Below, in pieces: positions 54,402 through 63,543 of a stretch of DNA of 64,000 nucleotides (its first letter is position 1; the number at the start of each line of letters is the position of its first letter). The stretch is from Thermanaerothrix solaris. GTDB lineage: Bacteria; Chloroflexota; Anaerolineae; Anaerolineales; Anaerolineaceae. A model generated the notes under the pieces. The model worked only from the letters and a program-made list of their open reading frames with translations, ran no database searches and had not been told where the DNA came from. The translations under genes were made by a program, and so were the position numbers. The DNA lies in NCBI RefSeq assembly GCF_032334255.1, contig NZ_JAUHMF010000001.1:310001-374000 (forward strand). The letters are read 5' to 3'.

Positions 54402-54683
54402 AAGCCTTTCTTTAAAAATTCAAAAGATTTCTTTCTAAATCCTAAGTAACCAGAAGGAATTAATTCTTTATGATGAGGTTGTATCTTTTGCTATTTTTGG
54501 GTCGCGCGCTCCTTTTAGCCAGTTTAGAACGCTTGGTTATTGTTTATATCAAGCAATCTAGGCGAAAAAACAAAAACTTCTCCCTTTCGAGCGTTTCTTC
54601 AATGTCGAAAGGGCGGAGCATGCCAAATTCCTTCCCCCTGTGTATTTTCGATCCTCATTTTGGGAGCCCAAATTAGAACCCCA
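54402..54683 (+). other. Leader region of the polysaccharide export operon, with an inverted repeat
   Basis: About 280 bases between the terminator and the Wzm gene. It contains perfect nine-base arms CCCTTTCGA (54582-54590) and its complement (54605-54613) with a 14-base loop and no U run. A 68-codon frame at 54470-54676 has no recognisable product. No clear promoter hexamer pair was found. Confidence 0.5.
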
Positions 54684-55556
54684 ATGAAAACTGCCTCAAT
54701 ACGGTTACCAGAATCACCCCCCTCATTAGAAAATGGGGAGATTGAACATGTTCATATAGAACCTTATCATGGGCGTGTTCCACTTAATCTTAAGGAATTC
54801 TGGCGCTATCGGGAATTGCTGTATTTTCTGGTCTGGCGAGATATCAAGGTGCGCTATAAGCAAACGCTTTTAGGCGCGGCATGGGCTATCGTTCAGCCTT
54901 TCTTTACTATGGTGGTGTTTTCAATCTTTTTTGGGCGGATGGCCCAAATGGCCTCAAATGGTTATCCTTATCCGATTTTCAGTTACACAGCCTTGCTCCC
55001 CTGGACATATTTTTCGGGGGCACTTTCTTTAGCCGCCAATAGCCTGGTGGGCAGTGGGGGATTAATCACTAAGGTGTACTTTCCGCGCCTAATTGTTCCG
55101 GTATCGAGTGTGCTTTCAGGTCTAGTAGATTTTGCGTTTGCCTTTCTGGTTTTGATCGGAATGATGATTTTTTATGGTTATGCGCCTACAATTTACACCA
55201 TCCTCTTGCCATTGTTCTTGTTGTTGGCACTGACGACCGCGCTAGGGGTGGGGCTATGGTTAGCAGCGCTAAATGTCAAATATCGTGATGTGCGCTATTT
55301 AATCCCTTTTTTGACCCAGTTTTGGCTTTTCGCGACCCCAGTAGTTTACCCCAGCAGTCTCTTAGGCGAGCCCTGGCGCACCTTTTATGGATTGAATCCT
55401 ATGGTAGGCGTCGTTGAGGGATTCCGTTGGGCGTTGCTGGGAGATAAACCGCCGGGGTTGATGATCCTGGTCTCGGCGATTGTTTCGATCGTCTTATTAG
55501 TCAGTGGCGTCATATATTTTCGTCGCACTGAAGACACCTTTGCGGATCTGATATGA
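54684..55556 (+). CDS. wzm: ABC-2 type polysaccharide exporter permease (Wzm/TagG-like)
   Basis: Inner-membrane permease of about 290 residues exporting an undecaprenyl-linked or similar glycan. A cytoplasmic amphipathic start (LNLKEFWRYRELLYFLVWRD) and KVRYKQTLLGAAWAIVQPFF are typical, followed by six membrane segments and ALNVKYRDVRYLIPFLTQFW. ATG 54684 fits the family start; its ribosome-binding site is weak. The last four bases overlap the ATPase gene (ATGA). Confidence 0.92.
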   Translation: MKTASIRLPESPPSLENGEIEHVHIEPYHGRVPLNLKEFWRYRELLYFLVWRDIKVRYKQTLLGAAWAIVQPFFTMVVFSIFFGRMAQMASNGYPYPIFSYTALLPWTYFSGALSLAANSLVGSGGLITKVYFPRLIVPVSSVLSGLVDFAFAFLVLIGMMIFYGYAPTIYTILLPLFLLLALTTALGVGLWLAALNVKYRDVRYLIPFLTQFWLFATPVVYPSSLLGEPWRTFYGLNPMVGVVEGFRWALLGDKPPGLMILVSAIVSIVLLVSGVIYFRRTEDTFADLI

Positions 55557-56917
55557 CCTCAGGACGTCAACGGCATATTTCGATTCAGGTGGAAAACCTG
55601 GGAAAACTTTATCGCATTGGTCAAGGGGCTCAGGCTTCATATCAGACGTTGCGCGACCAAATTTCGCGTTTTGCAGCCCAACCACTGCGCTGGTTGCGTT
55701 TTTCAAAAGACTCAAATGGGATTCGGCGGAATGAAGAGGCGTTTCATATTTGGGCGCTGCGGGGTGTTTCCTTTGAGGTTCGTCAAGGTGAAGTGGTCGG
55801 TATTATCGGTCGTAATGGAGCCGGCAAGAGTACCCTGCTCAAAATTCTGACCCGTATTACAGTTCCAACGGAGGGGCGTGTGGATTTATGGGGTCGTATT
55901 GGCTCGTTGTTGGAAGTGGGTACCGGTTTCCATAAGGAACTTACCGGCCGAGAAAATGTGTATCTCAACGGTGCAATTTTGGGAATGAAAAAAGCCGAAA
56001 TTGATCAAAAGTTTGATGAGATTGTGGCTTTCTCTGAGGTTGAGCGCTTCATTGACACGCCAGTTAAGTATTATTCGAGTGGTATGGCAATGCGTCTGGC
56101 GTTCGCCGTAGCAGCGCATTTAGATCCCGAAATTTTATTGGTGGATGAGGTTTTGGCAGTTGGCGATGCAGCGTTCCAAAAAAAGTGCCTGGATAAGATG
56201 GAAGAAGTGGGGCGTGCTGGTCGAACAATTTTATTTGTCTCTCATCATATGCCCTCAATTGTACGCCTTTGCGAACGGGCCATTTGGTTGCAAGATGGTC
56301 AAATTTACCGTGAAGGTCCGGCCCATCAACTCGTGAGCGAATATTTGACCGAAGCATTAGGTACGACCCCCTCTCGTGAATGGCCTGATTTTTATAGTGC
56401 ACCAGGCGATGAGGTAGTGCGTTTATTGGCGATTCGTATTCGAAATAACCGGGGTGAGGTAACCGATACATTTGACATACGAGAGCCGGTGGGGATTGAA
56501 ATGGAATACGTTGTTCTGGAAGGGGGTTACACCTTGCATGCCGGGTTTAGTTTGCACAACGATGAAGGTCAATGGCTATTTGCTTCACTCGATACCGATA
56601 CCGAGTGGGATGGTAAACCACGGCAACCAGGGCGCTACCGTAGTTTGGCCTGGATACCAGGTAATTTCTTAGCCGAAGGGACAATGATCGTAGGACCTTC
56701 CATTCGTACTGAGGATCCGGAAATCCTACATCTCTATGAACCGGATGCGGTGGCTTTTCAAGTGACTGAACGCCCAGGGTTAGGGCCAAGCAGTCGTATG
56801 GGGTTTGTGGGGCATTTTCCGGGGATCATTCGCCCCTATCTTCAATGGGAAACCCGATTGACAGATCCCAACCCTTGGAATGGTCGTTCAAGTTTCCAAA
56901 CAGGCCCCTTTCGATGA
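55553..56917 (+). CDS. wzt: Polysaccharide exporter ATPase with C-terminal Wzt-type domain
   Basis: 454 residues. ATPase part: Walker A GRNGAGKST, HKELTGRENVYLNG, signature YSSGMAMRLAFAVA, Walker B ILLVDEVLAVGD and switch His in VSHHM. The C-terminal 170 residues form a beta-sandwich Wzt_C-like domain (GEVTDTFDIREPVGIEMEYVV), which in known systems recognises the modified end of the exported glycan. This implies a capped O-antigen-like polymer. It overlaps both neighbours by four bases. Confidence 0.92.
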   Translation: MTSGRQRHISIQVENLGKLYRIGQGAQASYQTLRDQISRFAAQPLRWLRFSKDSNGIRRNEEAFHIWALRGVSFEVRQGEVVGIIGRNGAGKSTLLKILTRITVPTEGRVDLWGRIGSLLEVGTGFHKELTGRENVYLNGAILGMKKAEIDQKFDEIVAFSEVERFIDTPVKYYSSGMAMRLAFAVAAHLDPEILLVDEVLAVGDAAFQKKCLDKMEEVGRAGRTILFVSHHMPSIVRLCERAIWLQDGQIYREGPAHQLVSEYLTEALGTTPSREWPDFYSAPGDEVVRLLAIRIRNNRGEVTDTFDIREPVGIEMEYVVLEGGYTLHAGFSLHNDEGQWLFASLDTDTEWDGKPRQPGRYRSLAWIPGNFLAEGTMIVGPSIRTEDPEILHLYEPDAVAFQVTERPGLGPSSRMGFVGHFPGIIRPYLQWETRLTDPNPWNGRSSFQTGPFR

Positions 56918-57885
56918 GCACATTGACGCCGTTAGTTTCGATCGGCCTGCCGGTCTTCAATGGCGAAGCCTATTTAGAGCAAGCCATAGAGTCTATCCTT
57001 GATCAGACCTGGGGTAACTTTGAATTGATTATTAGCGACAATGCATCCTTGGATCGAACTGGCGAGATATGCCAAGCCTACATGGAACGTGATCAGCGGA
57101 TACGTTATGTACGCAATCCGGAAAATCGTGGCGCAGCGTTCAATTACAACCAGACGGTGGCATTAGCGCAAGGGCAATTTTTTAAGTGGGCGGCAGCGGA
57201 TGATTGGATTGCGCCTACGTTCCTCGAGTCCTGCCTGGCCCCTCTTCGATCTGATCATACTGTAGTTCTGGCCTATCCCCTTACCCAAATTGTTGATGAG
57301 AACGGGCAGCCTTTAGGCCTTTATGAAGACGAGTTGAATTTGACCCAGAGTGATCCGGCAGAGCGATTTTGCCGCTTTCTGGATCGTTTCCGTCGTAAGG
57401 ATAAATGTAACGCGGTATTTGGGCTGATTCGTTTGGAGCCATTGCGTAGAACACGTCTCATTGATCGGTTTACGTCGTCGGACATTACATTATTGGGGGA
57501 GTTGGCTTTATTGGGAAAGATGGTGGAAATTTCCCAGGTGCTTTTTTATCGTCGCGATCACCCGGGTTCTAGTGTACGAGCGTTGAAGCCTACAGAAAGG
57601 GCCGCCTGGTTTGATCCTGCCGTGAAAAAATCGCGTCGTTACGTGCAATGGCGATTATGGGGCGAGTTTATGCGTTCTTTGTGGCAATTGCCGTTGCCGT
57701 TGGAAACGCGAATTAGGGGGACAAGCGGAGTAGTTCAGTGGGGAATGTGGCGACGTAAGTTGTTAGCACTAGAGGCCCGTTCTTGGATGTGGAATAGCGT
57801 TCGAGTATTTCCGCGACCTATCTATTTACTATTGCGTTGGATTTGGCATTGGAGACGAGTTGCATCACATAGGAAATCTTTTTAG
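56914..57885 (+). CDS. Family 2 glycosyltransferase
   Basis: 323 residues, GT-A fold. LVSIGLPVFNGEAYLEQAIE starts the nucleotide-sugar domain; LIISDNASLDRT and KWAAADDWIAPTFLESCL carry the acidic residues for metal and donor binding. The C-terminus is basic and hydrophobic, suggesting membrane association. ATG 56914 overlaps the Wzt stop by four bases. Probably adds a sugar to the exported glycan; donor and acceptor are unknown. Confidence 0.9.
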   Translation: MSTLTPLVSIGLPVFNGEAYLEQAIESILDQTWGNFELIISDNASLDRTGEICQAYMERDQRIRYVRNPENRGAAFNYNQTVALAQGQFFKWAAADDWIAPTFLESCLAPLRSDHTVVLAYPLTQIVDENGQPLGLYEDELNLTQSDPAERFCRFLDRFRRKDKCNAVFGLIRLEPLRRTRLIDRFTSSDITLLGELALLGKMVEISQVLFYRRDHPGSSVRALKPTERAAWFDPAVKKSRRYVQWRLWGEFMRSLWQLPLPLETRIRGTSGVVQWGMWRRKLLALEARSWMWNSVRVFPRPIYLLLRWIWHWRRVASHRKSF

Positions 57886-57944
57886 TAACGTGACTTCTCA
57901 GCCCAGGCAGGTTGGGTCCCAATACGATTTTTCAGGAGGAAAAA

Positions 57945-60476
57945 ATGAATAAGAAGGCGCAAGCGATGGCAAAAGCAGGAAAGATGCTATTACTAGTAAG
58001 CCTTTTATTTAGCCTTTTTTGGTTTTCACCCCAATCTCAAGTTACTGCTGAGGCGGAGGGACCCAATATAGATGTCTGGTACGGTGATGTTCAGTATTTT
58101 GGTGACCCGGGTTTGCCGGGGCGACAGATTTATATCCTGGGAAACGTTAGCGATTCAGATGGGGTGAAAAGTTTAGCATTTTCTCTAAATAATGGGGCTT
58201 TCGAGTTGCTCCAATTGGGACCGTTTCCCGTCTCCCCTCATGGCCCTCGCTTATTGTATGGCGCGGGTGATTTTGCTGTTGAGTTATTCGACGGAGAACT
58301 CAGGGAGGGGATAAATACGTTGGTACTTAGAGCAATAGATAATTCTGAAAATACAACCGAAAGGACTGTGCTTATTAACTACACACACAATAAAAAGTGG
58401 CCGTTGCCAACGACGACGACGTGGGGAGTAGATAGCGGCACATGGCAAAAACAAGCGCAAGTATTAACCGGAAAATGGGATTTTGCGGCGGGTAGCGTTA
58501 GAACAAACCAGGTAGGCTATGACCGAATGATTGCCATTGGAGATATGGGATGGCGGGATTATGAAGTTCGGGTGGATGTGACTATAAACGATGTAGACGA
58601 TGCCCAGGGATTTAACGAACCAAGTAATGGCCCTGGGGTGGGGTTACTTTTACGCTGGACGGGCCACACCGATGAGCCCTATTCTGATGTGGGGAGTCAT
58701 TGCTATCCAGAGGGCGGGCTTGTTGCACCCAAATGTGGGTACTTGCCCTATGGTGCGATTGGGTGGTTGCGGTGGCAGGACCCAGATGATTTATCAGATG
58801 TAAATTTGCAGTTACTCATTAACAACCCCTTGATTCCAAACGAGACGCCCTTTAGCCTAGGAAGCACTATAACTTTCACATATAAAATGCGAGTTGAAAC
58901 ATTGAATGATGGTCGTCCCAAATATTCGCTGAAAGTCTGGAGGGCTGAAAATCCCGAACCATCAAGTTGGAGTCTAGTAGGAGAGGGAAAGGTGGGGGAT
59001 CCCATCTCGGGTTCAGTGGTGTTATTGGCCCATCATGTGGATGCTACCTTTAGCGATGTTACGGTGACTCCATTGGAACTTGATCTACCGGCTTCTAGTG
59101 CTCAGTCTGACGATTTCAACATGTGTTCTTTGGATACAACACGGTGGACGTTGATTAATCCTGTGGGAGATGGTAACCAGGGTATTGGGGAACCCTATAC
59201 TAATGATGCTCACCTGTTCCTATCGTTGCCCGCAAGTGTTGAGCATGACATGAATGCACGCGATGATAGCGGTGGAAATAAAACCATGCGCATCGTGCAG
59301 ATGATCAACGATACTGATTTTATCTTCGAAGCCAAATTTGATAGTTCAGTCCAATCTTCGTCTTCAAACATAAGGCCCTTCCAAGGAATGATGGTAGAAG
59401 AGAATGCTAGCCCGGCTAAGCGCTGGATTCGGGCTGATTTTTACAGTCAGGGAAATGGCACGAGATTATACGTCGCGACCTACGAAGGTGCTCTCAATGT
59501 TCGTTCAGGAAGCGAAGAAGGGAAGTTGGTTTGGTTTGATGCCCCGGTTATTGAAGGGAACCCAACACCGCTCTATTTACGCATGGAACGGTATGGCAGC
59601 CGTTGGATAATTTCGATAAAGGGGCCTTCTGATCCTGATTGGCAAACAGTGGTCAACGTGCCATTTTTGGTGCAGGCAGCACGGGTGGGGTTATATGCAG
59701 GAAATGCCTATGGGAGTAATTCTCCAGAATTTGCGGCCAAGATTGACTATTTCCAGAATTTGGCCAGCCCAATATCAGATGAAGACGCTCTGAGAAATAC
59801 CTTGACAATCAACGTCAATCCAACTGGTGGGGGTACCGTTATCAAAGCGCCGGATTTAGGGGAATACAATTGTGGACAAACCGTAGGGCTGGTAGCAAAT
59901 GCTAACCCAGGCCATACGTTTGCAAATTGGAGCGGTGATTTAAATGGCACGAATCCATCTGGGTCGGTTGTAATGAATGGGCCAAAGGTGATTTCGGCTA
60001 ATTTCAGCTCTATCCCTTATACCCTTACAGTAAATGTAATAGGAAATGGCACGGTAACCAAGAACCCAGACAAGGCGACTTATGTTTACGGGGATGAAGT
60101 GACTCTTACGGCATTGCCTCAAGCAGGGTGGAGTTTTAGCGGATGGAGCGGTGGGGCAAGCGGTTCGGCCGGTTCCACCACAGTTACCATTACCGGCAAC
60201 ACCACCGTTGGGGCAACTTTTACCCAAGATCAGTACACCTTGACGGTAAATGTTATTGGCGGTGGCACGGTAACCAAGAGCCCGGACAAAGCGACTTATA
60301 CCTATGGGGAAGCGGTGACGTTAACGGCCAATCCGCAATCCACTTGGACTTTTGTGGGTTGGAGTGGGGGGCTATCGGGTTTGAGTAACCCGGTTACTCT
60401 TACCATGTCCGGTAATACCACCATTCAGGCTACTTTCTCAACGAATCGCGTCTTTATCCCCCTAGTGCTTCGCTAA
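57945..60476 (+). CDS. Large secreted protein with LamG-like domains and three B-repeats
   Basis: 843 residues. Signal peptide (KMLLLVSLLFSLFWF), an Ig-like N-terminal segment, a beta-sandwich around WRDYEVRVDVTIND, a second one around SDDFNMCSLDTTRWTLIN to YAGNAYGS (both resembling laminin-G or DUF1080-type domains), then three repeats of about 70 residues with the pattern TLTVNV-x2-G-G-G-TVTK and FSGWSGG. It ends NRVFIPLVLR, matching the F-[LI]-P-L-V tail. AGGAGG precedes ATG 57945. Role: probable surface glycan-binding or structural protein. Confidence 0.85.
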   Translation: MNKKAQAMAKAGKMLLLVSLLFSLFWFSPQSQVTAEAEGPNIDVWYGDVQYFGDPGLPGRQIYILGNVSDSDGVKSLAFSLNNGAFELLQLGPFPVSPHGPRLLYGAGDFAVELFDGELREGINTLVLRAIDNSENTTERTVLINYTHNKKWPLPTTTTWGVDSGTWQKQAQVLTGKWDFAAGSVRTNQVGYDRMIAIGDMGWRDYEVRVDVTINDVDDAQGFNEPSNGPGVGLLLRWTGHTDEPYSDVGSHCYPEGGLVAPKCGYLPYGAIGWLRWQDPDDLSDVNLQLLINNPLIPNETPFSLGSTITFTYKMRVETLNDGRPKYSLKVWRAENPEPSSWSLVGEGKVGDPISGSVVLLAHHVDATFSDVTVTPLELDLPASSAQSDDFNMCSLDTTRWTLINPVGDGNQGIGEPYTNDAHLFLSLPASVEHDMNARDDSGGNKTMRIVQMINDTDFIFEAKFDSSVQSSSSNIRPFQGMMVEENASPAKRWIRADFYSQGNGTRLYVATYEGALNVRSGSEEGKLVWFDAPVIEGNPTPLYLRMERYGSRWIISIKGPSDPDWQTVVNVPFLVQAARVGLYAGNAYGSNSPEFAAKIDYFQNLASPISDEDALRNTLTINVNPTGGGTVIKAPDLGEYNCGQTVGLVANANPGHTFANWSGDLNGTNPSGSVVMNGPKVISANFSSIPYTLTVNVIGNGTVTKNPDKATYVYGDEVTLTALPQAGWSFSGWSGGASGSAGSTTVTITGNTTVGATFTQDQYTLTVNVIGGGTVTKSPDKATYTYGEAVTLTANPQSTWTFVGWSGGLSGLSNPVTLTMSGNTTIQATFSTNRVFIPLVLR
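59802..60441 (+). repeat. Three tandem repeats encoding Flg_new/InlB-B-like modules
   Basis: Units begin near 59802, 60021 and 60234, each about 210-220 bases. The second and third are the closest pair and share GGCACGGTAACCAAGA and other identical blocks, which points to recent duplication; the first is diverged. Confidence 0.85.
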
Positions 60477-60489
60477 TCTGAGCGGTCAA

Positions 60490-60524
60490 GGGGTGAGAGG
60501 GATACATTGATAACTTCTCACCCC
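60490..60524 (+). other. Intercistronic hairpin without U run
   Basis: Nine-base perfect arms GGGGTGAGA (60490-60498) and complement (60516-60524) between the repeat protein and the asparagine-synthase-like gene. With no T run after it, it is more likely an mRNA stabiliser than a terminator. Confidence 0.6.
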
Positions 60525-60550
60525 AAACAGAGATATTAATAGGTGTATTC

Positions 60551-62359
60551 ATGCCTGGCCTTTTTGGTATTTTGAGTAATCAGAGACCCATTACATTTGC
60601 TGATCTTCTTCCTATGGCAAATGCCCTTAAGCCCGCTATTCCGGGCATTTCTGAGGCCTGGTTGGATGATTCGGGACGGTTGGGGTGGGGACGTGAGGTG
60701 TTGGCTTACATTCTTCCCAATGGCCAGCCACTTCGGGTAGGTAAAGAGACGTGGCTTATGGCAGATGGAGAGACGGCGGATTGTCGTGATCCTCAACGAG
60801 CGAATGAATTTTTAGCGAAGACCTATCATGAGGGTGGATGTGAAGCGCTAGGACACCTCAATGGCGGTGTGTGTGCAGCGGTTTGGGAAAGGGACGTACA
60901 GCGCCTTTCTCTGGTTACCGATTTTTTGGGGCTACGGCCTTTATTCTATCTCCAGCAGCCAGGGCGATTGGCATTTGCCAGTGAAATCAAAGCCCTTTTG
61001 GCTTTGGGATGGATCCAACCTTCCATCAATGAGGAGGCCTTAGCGGAGTGGTTGGCCTTTGAAGTCTTAGATGGTGACCGCACCCTTTTTAAAGATATCA
61101 AACGCTTGCCTCCGGGTTCGGTATTGATATGGGAAGGGGAGCAAACCAAAGTTTACCCATACGTTCATCTTGGTTATAGCGAGGAGTTATCGAGATGGTC
61201 GGAGTCTCAATGGGTTGAGGCTTTTATTGAGACGTTGGGTCAAAGCCTGCAACGGCGTTTGGTCAATCCTCAAGGATATGTTTTACCCCTTAGTGGTGGA
61301 TTAGATTCGCGTCTGCTGCTGGGGCTGGTTTCCACAAGACTTCAGCAGGTATTGCCTTTAGTTACTTATGGCGAACCATCGAGCCGAGATGTTAAGCGGG
61401 CTAAAGAGATGGGAAAAACTCTTGGCTATCCCCATCAAATTTTGTTTCTGGATGAAGAATATCCCAAGAAATTTGCCAGGGCTTGCATAGAGCGTTCGGA
61501 GGGGTACCTGAACGTTGTTGACTCGCATGGTTGGACGCTCAATAGCCTGCCTTCTTCCTGCCAAGTACTTGTTCTGGGAAATGGTGCCGATTTATTTCTG
61601 AATACTGCCGATGCGAGTTACTCCTCGGAAGTTCGAGCGATTTCGGACCCTTTTGAGGCCTATATAGCCTATATCAATGATTTATTTAAGTTTTCTGAGT
61701 GGCTACATTGGTTTACCCCAGGGTTTGTCAATCGTTATCGTGATTTACCAAGACAACGCATAGAAGAAGAAGTGGCGCAAACACCGGGGGCCTCGTTGTC
61801 TCTAAAATTGGATACACATCGTCTTTTTTTCTATGAAGTGGATTACATCCTGCATGGACTTAGCGTCGTTCGCCCTCGGTTTGAATATACCGAACCATAT
61901 CTGGATCGCGATTTGGTGATGCTTATGCTCTCGTTACCCCCAAACCTGAGGGCAAAGCGCTACTTAGAGAAAAAAGCACTGAGTCATGTGAACCCACAAT
62001 TGGCACGGATTAAGGGTGGCCCTATGAGTCAACCCAGTTCCTTGGAGGTCCTATACGACCGCCTTGAGCGAAGGTTAAAGTGGGGGTTCCGGCGATTGAA
62101 TGTCTTAAGGGATGCCCACTTAGAACCGCCATCCTCCACTTTCTCAAATATGCATCATCTATTGCGATTAAAACCCAATCGTCAGTGGGTTGAGGATACA
62201 TTACTGAAGTCTCCATTCCTGGAGCGTGGCTGGTTTCGTCCTCAGGCGGTTCGGCAGGCGATTGATGAGCACATGCAAGGGATACGAAACCATACGCGAC
62301 ATTTAGGAGCGATGATAACAATTGAGATGGTAGCGCAACGTTTTGTGGATAAGGGATAA
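60551..62359 (+). CDS. Asparagine-synthase-like protein without the glutaminase cysteine
   Basis: 602 residues with AsnB architecture. The N-terminal Ntn-hydrolase-like domain begins MPGLFGI, whereas active enzymes begin MCGI; the nucleophile Cys2 is Pro, so it cannot take ammonia from glutamine in the usual way. The ATP-pyrophosphatase domain keeps the PP-loop PLSGGLDSRLLLGL, but the usual GGDE-type segment reads GNGADLFLN. It is therefore probably a sugar- or lipid-modifying amidotransferase relative, not an asparagine supplier. It lies among glycan genes. Confidence 0.85.
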   Translation: MPGLFGILSNQRPITFADLLPMANALKPAIPGISEAWLDDSGRLGWGREVLAYILPNGQPLRVGKETWLMADGETADCRDPQRANEFLAKTYHEGGCEALGHLNGGVCAAVWERDVQRLSLVTDFLGLRPLFYLQQPGRLAFASEIKALLALGWIQPSINEEALAEWLAFEVLDGDRTLFKDIKRLPPGSVLIWEGEQTKVYPYVHLGYSEELSRWSESQWVEAFIETLGQSLQRRLVNPQGYVLPLSGGLDSRLLLGLVSTRLQQVLPLVTYGEPSSRDVKRAKEMGKTLGYPHQILFLDEEYPKKFARACIERSEGYLNVVDSHGWTLNSLPSSCQVLVLGNGADLFLNTADASYSSEVRAISDPFEAYIAYINDLFKFSEWLHWFTPGFVNRYRDLPRQRIEEEVAQTPGASLSLKLDTHRLFFYEVDYILHGLSVVRPRFEYTEPYLDRDLVMLMLSLPPNLRAKRYLEKKALSHVNPQLARIKGGPMSQPSSLEVLYDRLERRLKWGFRRLNVLRDAHLEPPSSTFSNMHHLLRLKPNRQWVEDTLLKSPFLERGWFRPQAVRQAIDEHMQGIRNHTRHLGAMITIEMVAQRFVDKG

Positions 62360-62387
62360 GAGACTGTGTCATTTTAAGAGTTGATTG

Positions 62388-63527
62388 ATGGAGATATCGA
62401 TTTTTTCCGCTCAACGCACAGGGTTAAAGGGATGGGAAAGTATTATTTTGTTCCCTTATCGTTTAACATCTTCTTGGCGCCATCGAATGGATAGGTCTCT
62501 AAAGAAAATTCTTACACGGTTGATTCAAATAGCTTTTGATACACCACCCAACTTGGTTCGCAATATGTTTTTTTCGACCCTAATCCATCTTTGGCAGTGG
62601 AGTCACTTTATTCTTCGTCAACTTGAATTAGATGTGCACCTATACCAAGGCAGATGTACCATTGATGGCAGTAATTTTGTCTTATTGTACGCTGGGGATA
62701 AGTTGCGTTTGCGATATCTGAAAGATCGTTTGTTTGATGGCGAGGTCCAATGGGTTAATCACTGGCGAATCCCGGTATGGCGACTCAGGGCTCTAAAACA
62801 AAATATACATGAGAACGTGGATTTGGTCATTTTTGAAGTCTCAGAAGTATTAAGATGGTTTGTTAGAGGTGGTTCTTGTTTAGAGTCTCCCGATAGTGTG
62901 CAGATGGTGTTTTGCCTGAGTGCTCAGCAGGATGAAACACAGATCATTGAGCGCATGAAATCACAAAAAGAAGCGTTTCGGCGATTTCGGAAAGCCGGCT
63001 TTACGATGGTAGAGGGAGACAATGTTCGTGATTTTGACTTTTTTTATGATCGAATGCATGTTCCTTATATAAAAGGGAGACACGGGGAATATGCAGATAT
63101 AGGTGGTCGGGAGGTCATGCGCCAACTTTCCAAACATTCACGCCTAAGATTTGTATGTCTACCGGATGGAACTAAAGTAGCCGGTTCTCTTTCCATGCTT
63201 AGGGGAAACGTTTACCATAGCTTATTTATGGGCGTTTTAGATGGAGATTGGGATATCGTGAAAAGTGGTGCTGTAGCGTTTATTTATTATCAAGAAATCC
63301 TTGAAGCGTATCGTCTTGGAGCTCGGTTATTTGATGGTGGGGAAGTTATGCCGTTTGAAGGAGATGGTGTTTTTCAACATAAACGGTTGTGGGGCTTTGA
63401 GCCCATTGAAAACCCCTGGCATACGAATTGCCTTTTTTTCTGTATCCCAAATGGGTCTGTAACCACCCAAAAATGGCTATCAACTTATAAGCCCATTACT
63501 AATGCTTCAATAATGTATAGCTATTGA
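62388..63527 (+). CDS. GNAT/FemAB-like acyltransferase, first of a tandem pair
   Basis: About 379 residues. A hydrophobic region near residues 55-75 follows a basic N-terminus. The C-terminal half looks like a GNAT/FemAB-type acyltransferase: RFVCLPDGTKVAGSLSML, AVAFIYYQEILEAYRLGARL and FDGGEVMPFEGDGVFQHKRL. Such proteins transfer acyl or aminoacyl groups to glycans or lipid-linked sugars. ATG 62388 is used; a TTG lies one codon upstream. It is related to the next gene over its N-terminal half. Confidence 0.72.
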   Translation: MEISIFSAQRTGLKGWESIILFPYRLTSSWRHRMDRSLKKILTRLIQIAFDTPPNLVRNMFFSTLIHLWQWSHFILRQLELDVHLYQGRCTIDGSNFVLLYAGDKLRLRYLKDRLFDGEVQWVNHWRIPVWRLRALKQNIHENVDLVIFEVSEVLRWFVRGGSCLESPDSVQMVFCLSAQQDETQIIERMKSQKEAFRRFRKAGFTMVEGDNVRDFDFFYDRMHVPYIKGRHGEYADIGGREVMRQLSKHSRLRFVCLPDGTKVAGSLSMLRGNVYHSLFMGVLDGDWDIVKSGAVAFIYYQEILEAYRLGARLFDGGEVMPFEGDGVFQHKRLWGFEPIENPWHTNCLFFCIPNGSVTTQKWLSTYKPITNASIMYSY

Positions 63528-63543
63528 TATAAGGAGATAATCA

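Noticed and set aside
54470..54676. 68-codon frame in the Wzm leader
   Set aside because: Although it has a hydrophobic start, the rest looks like random translation and it overlaps the inverted repeat; no support as a gene.
59802..60441. Repeat array as CRISPR
   Set aside because: The units are about 215 bases, protein-coding and in frame; they encode B-repeat modules.
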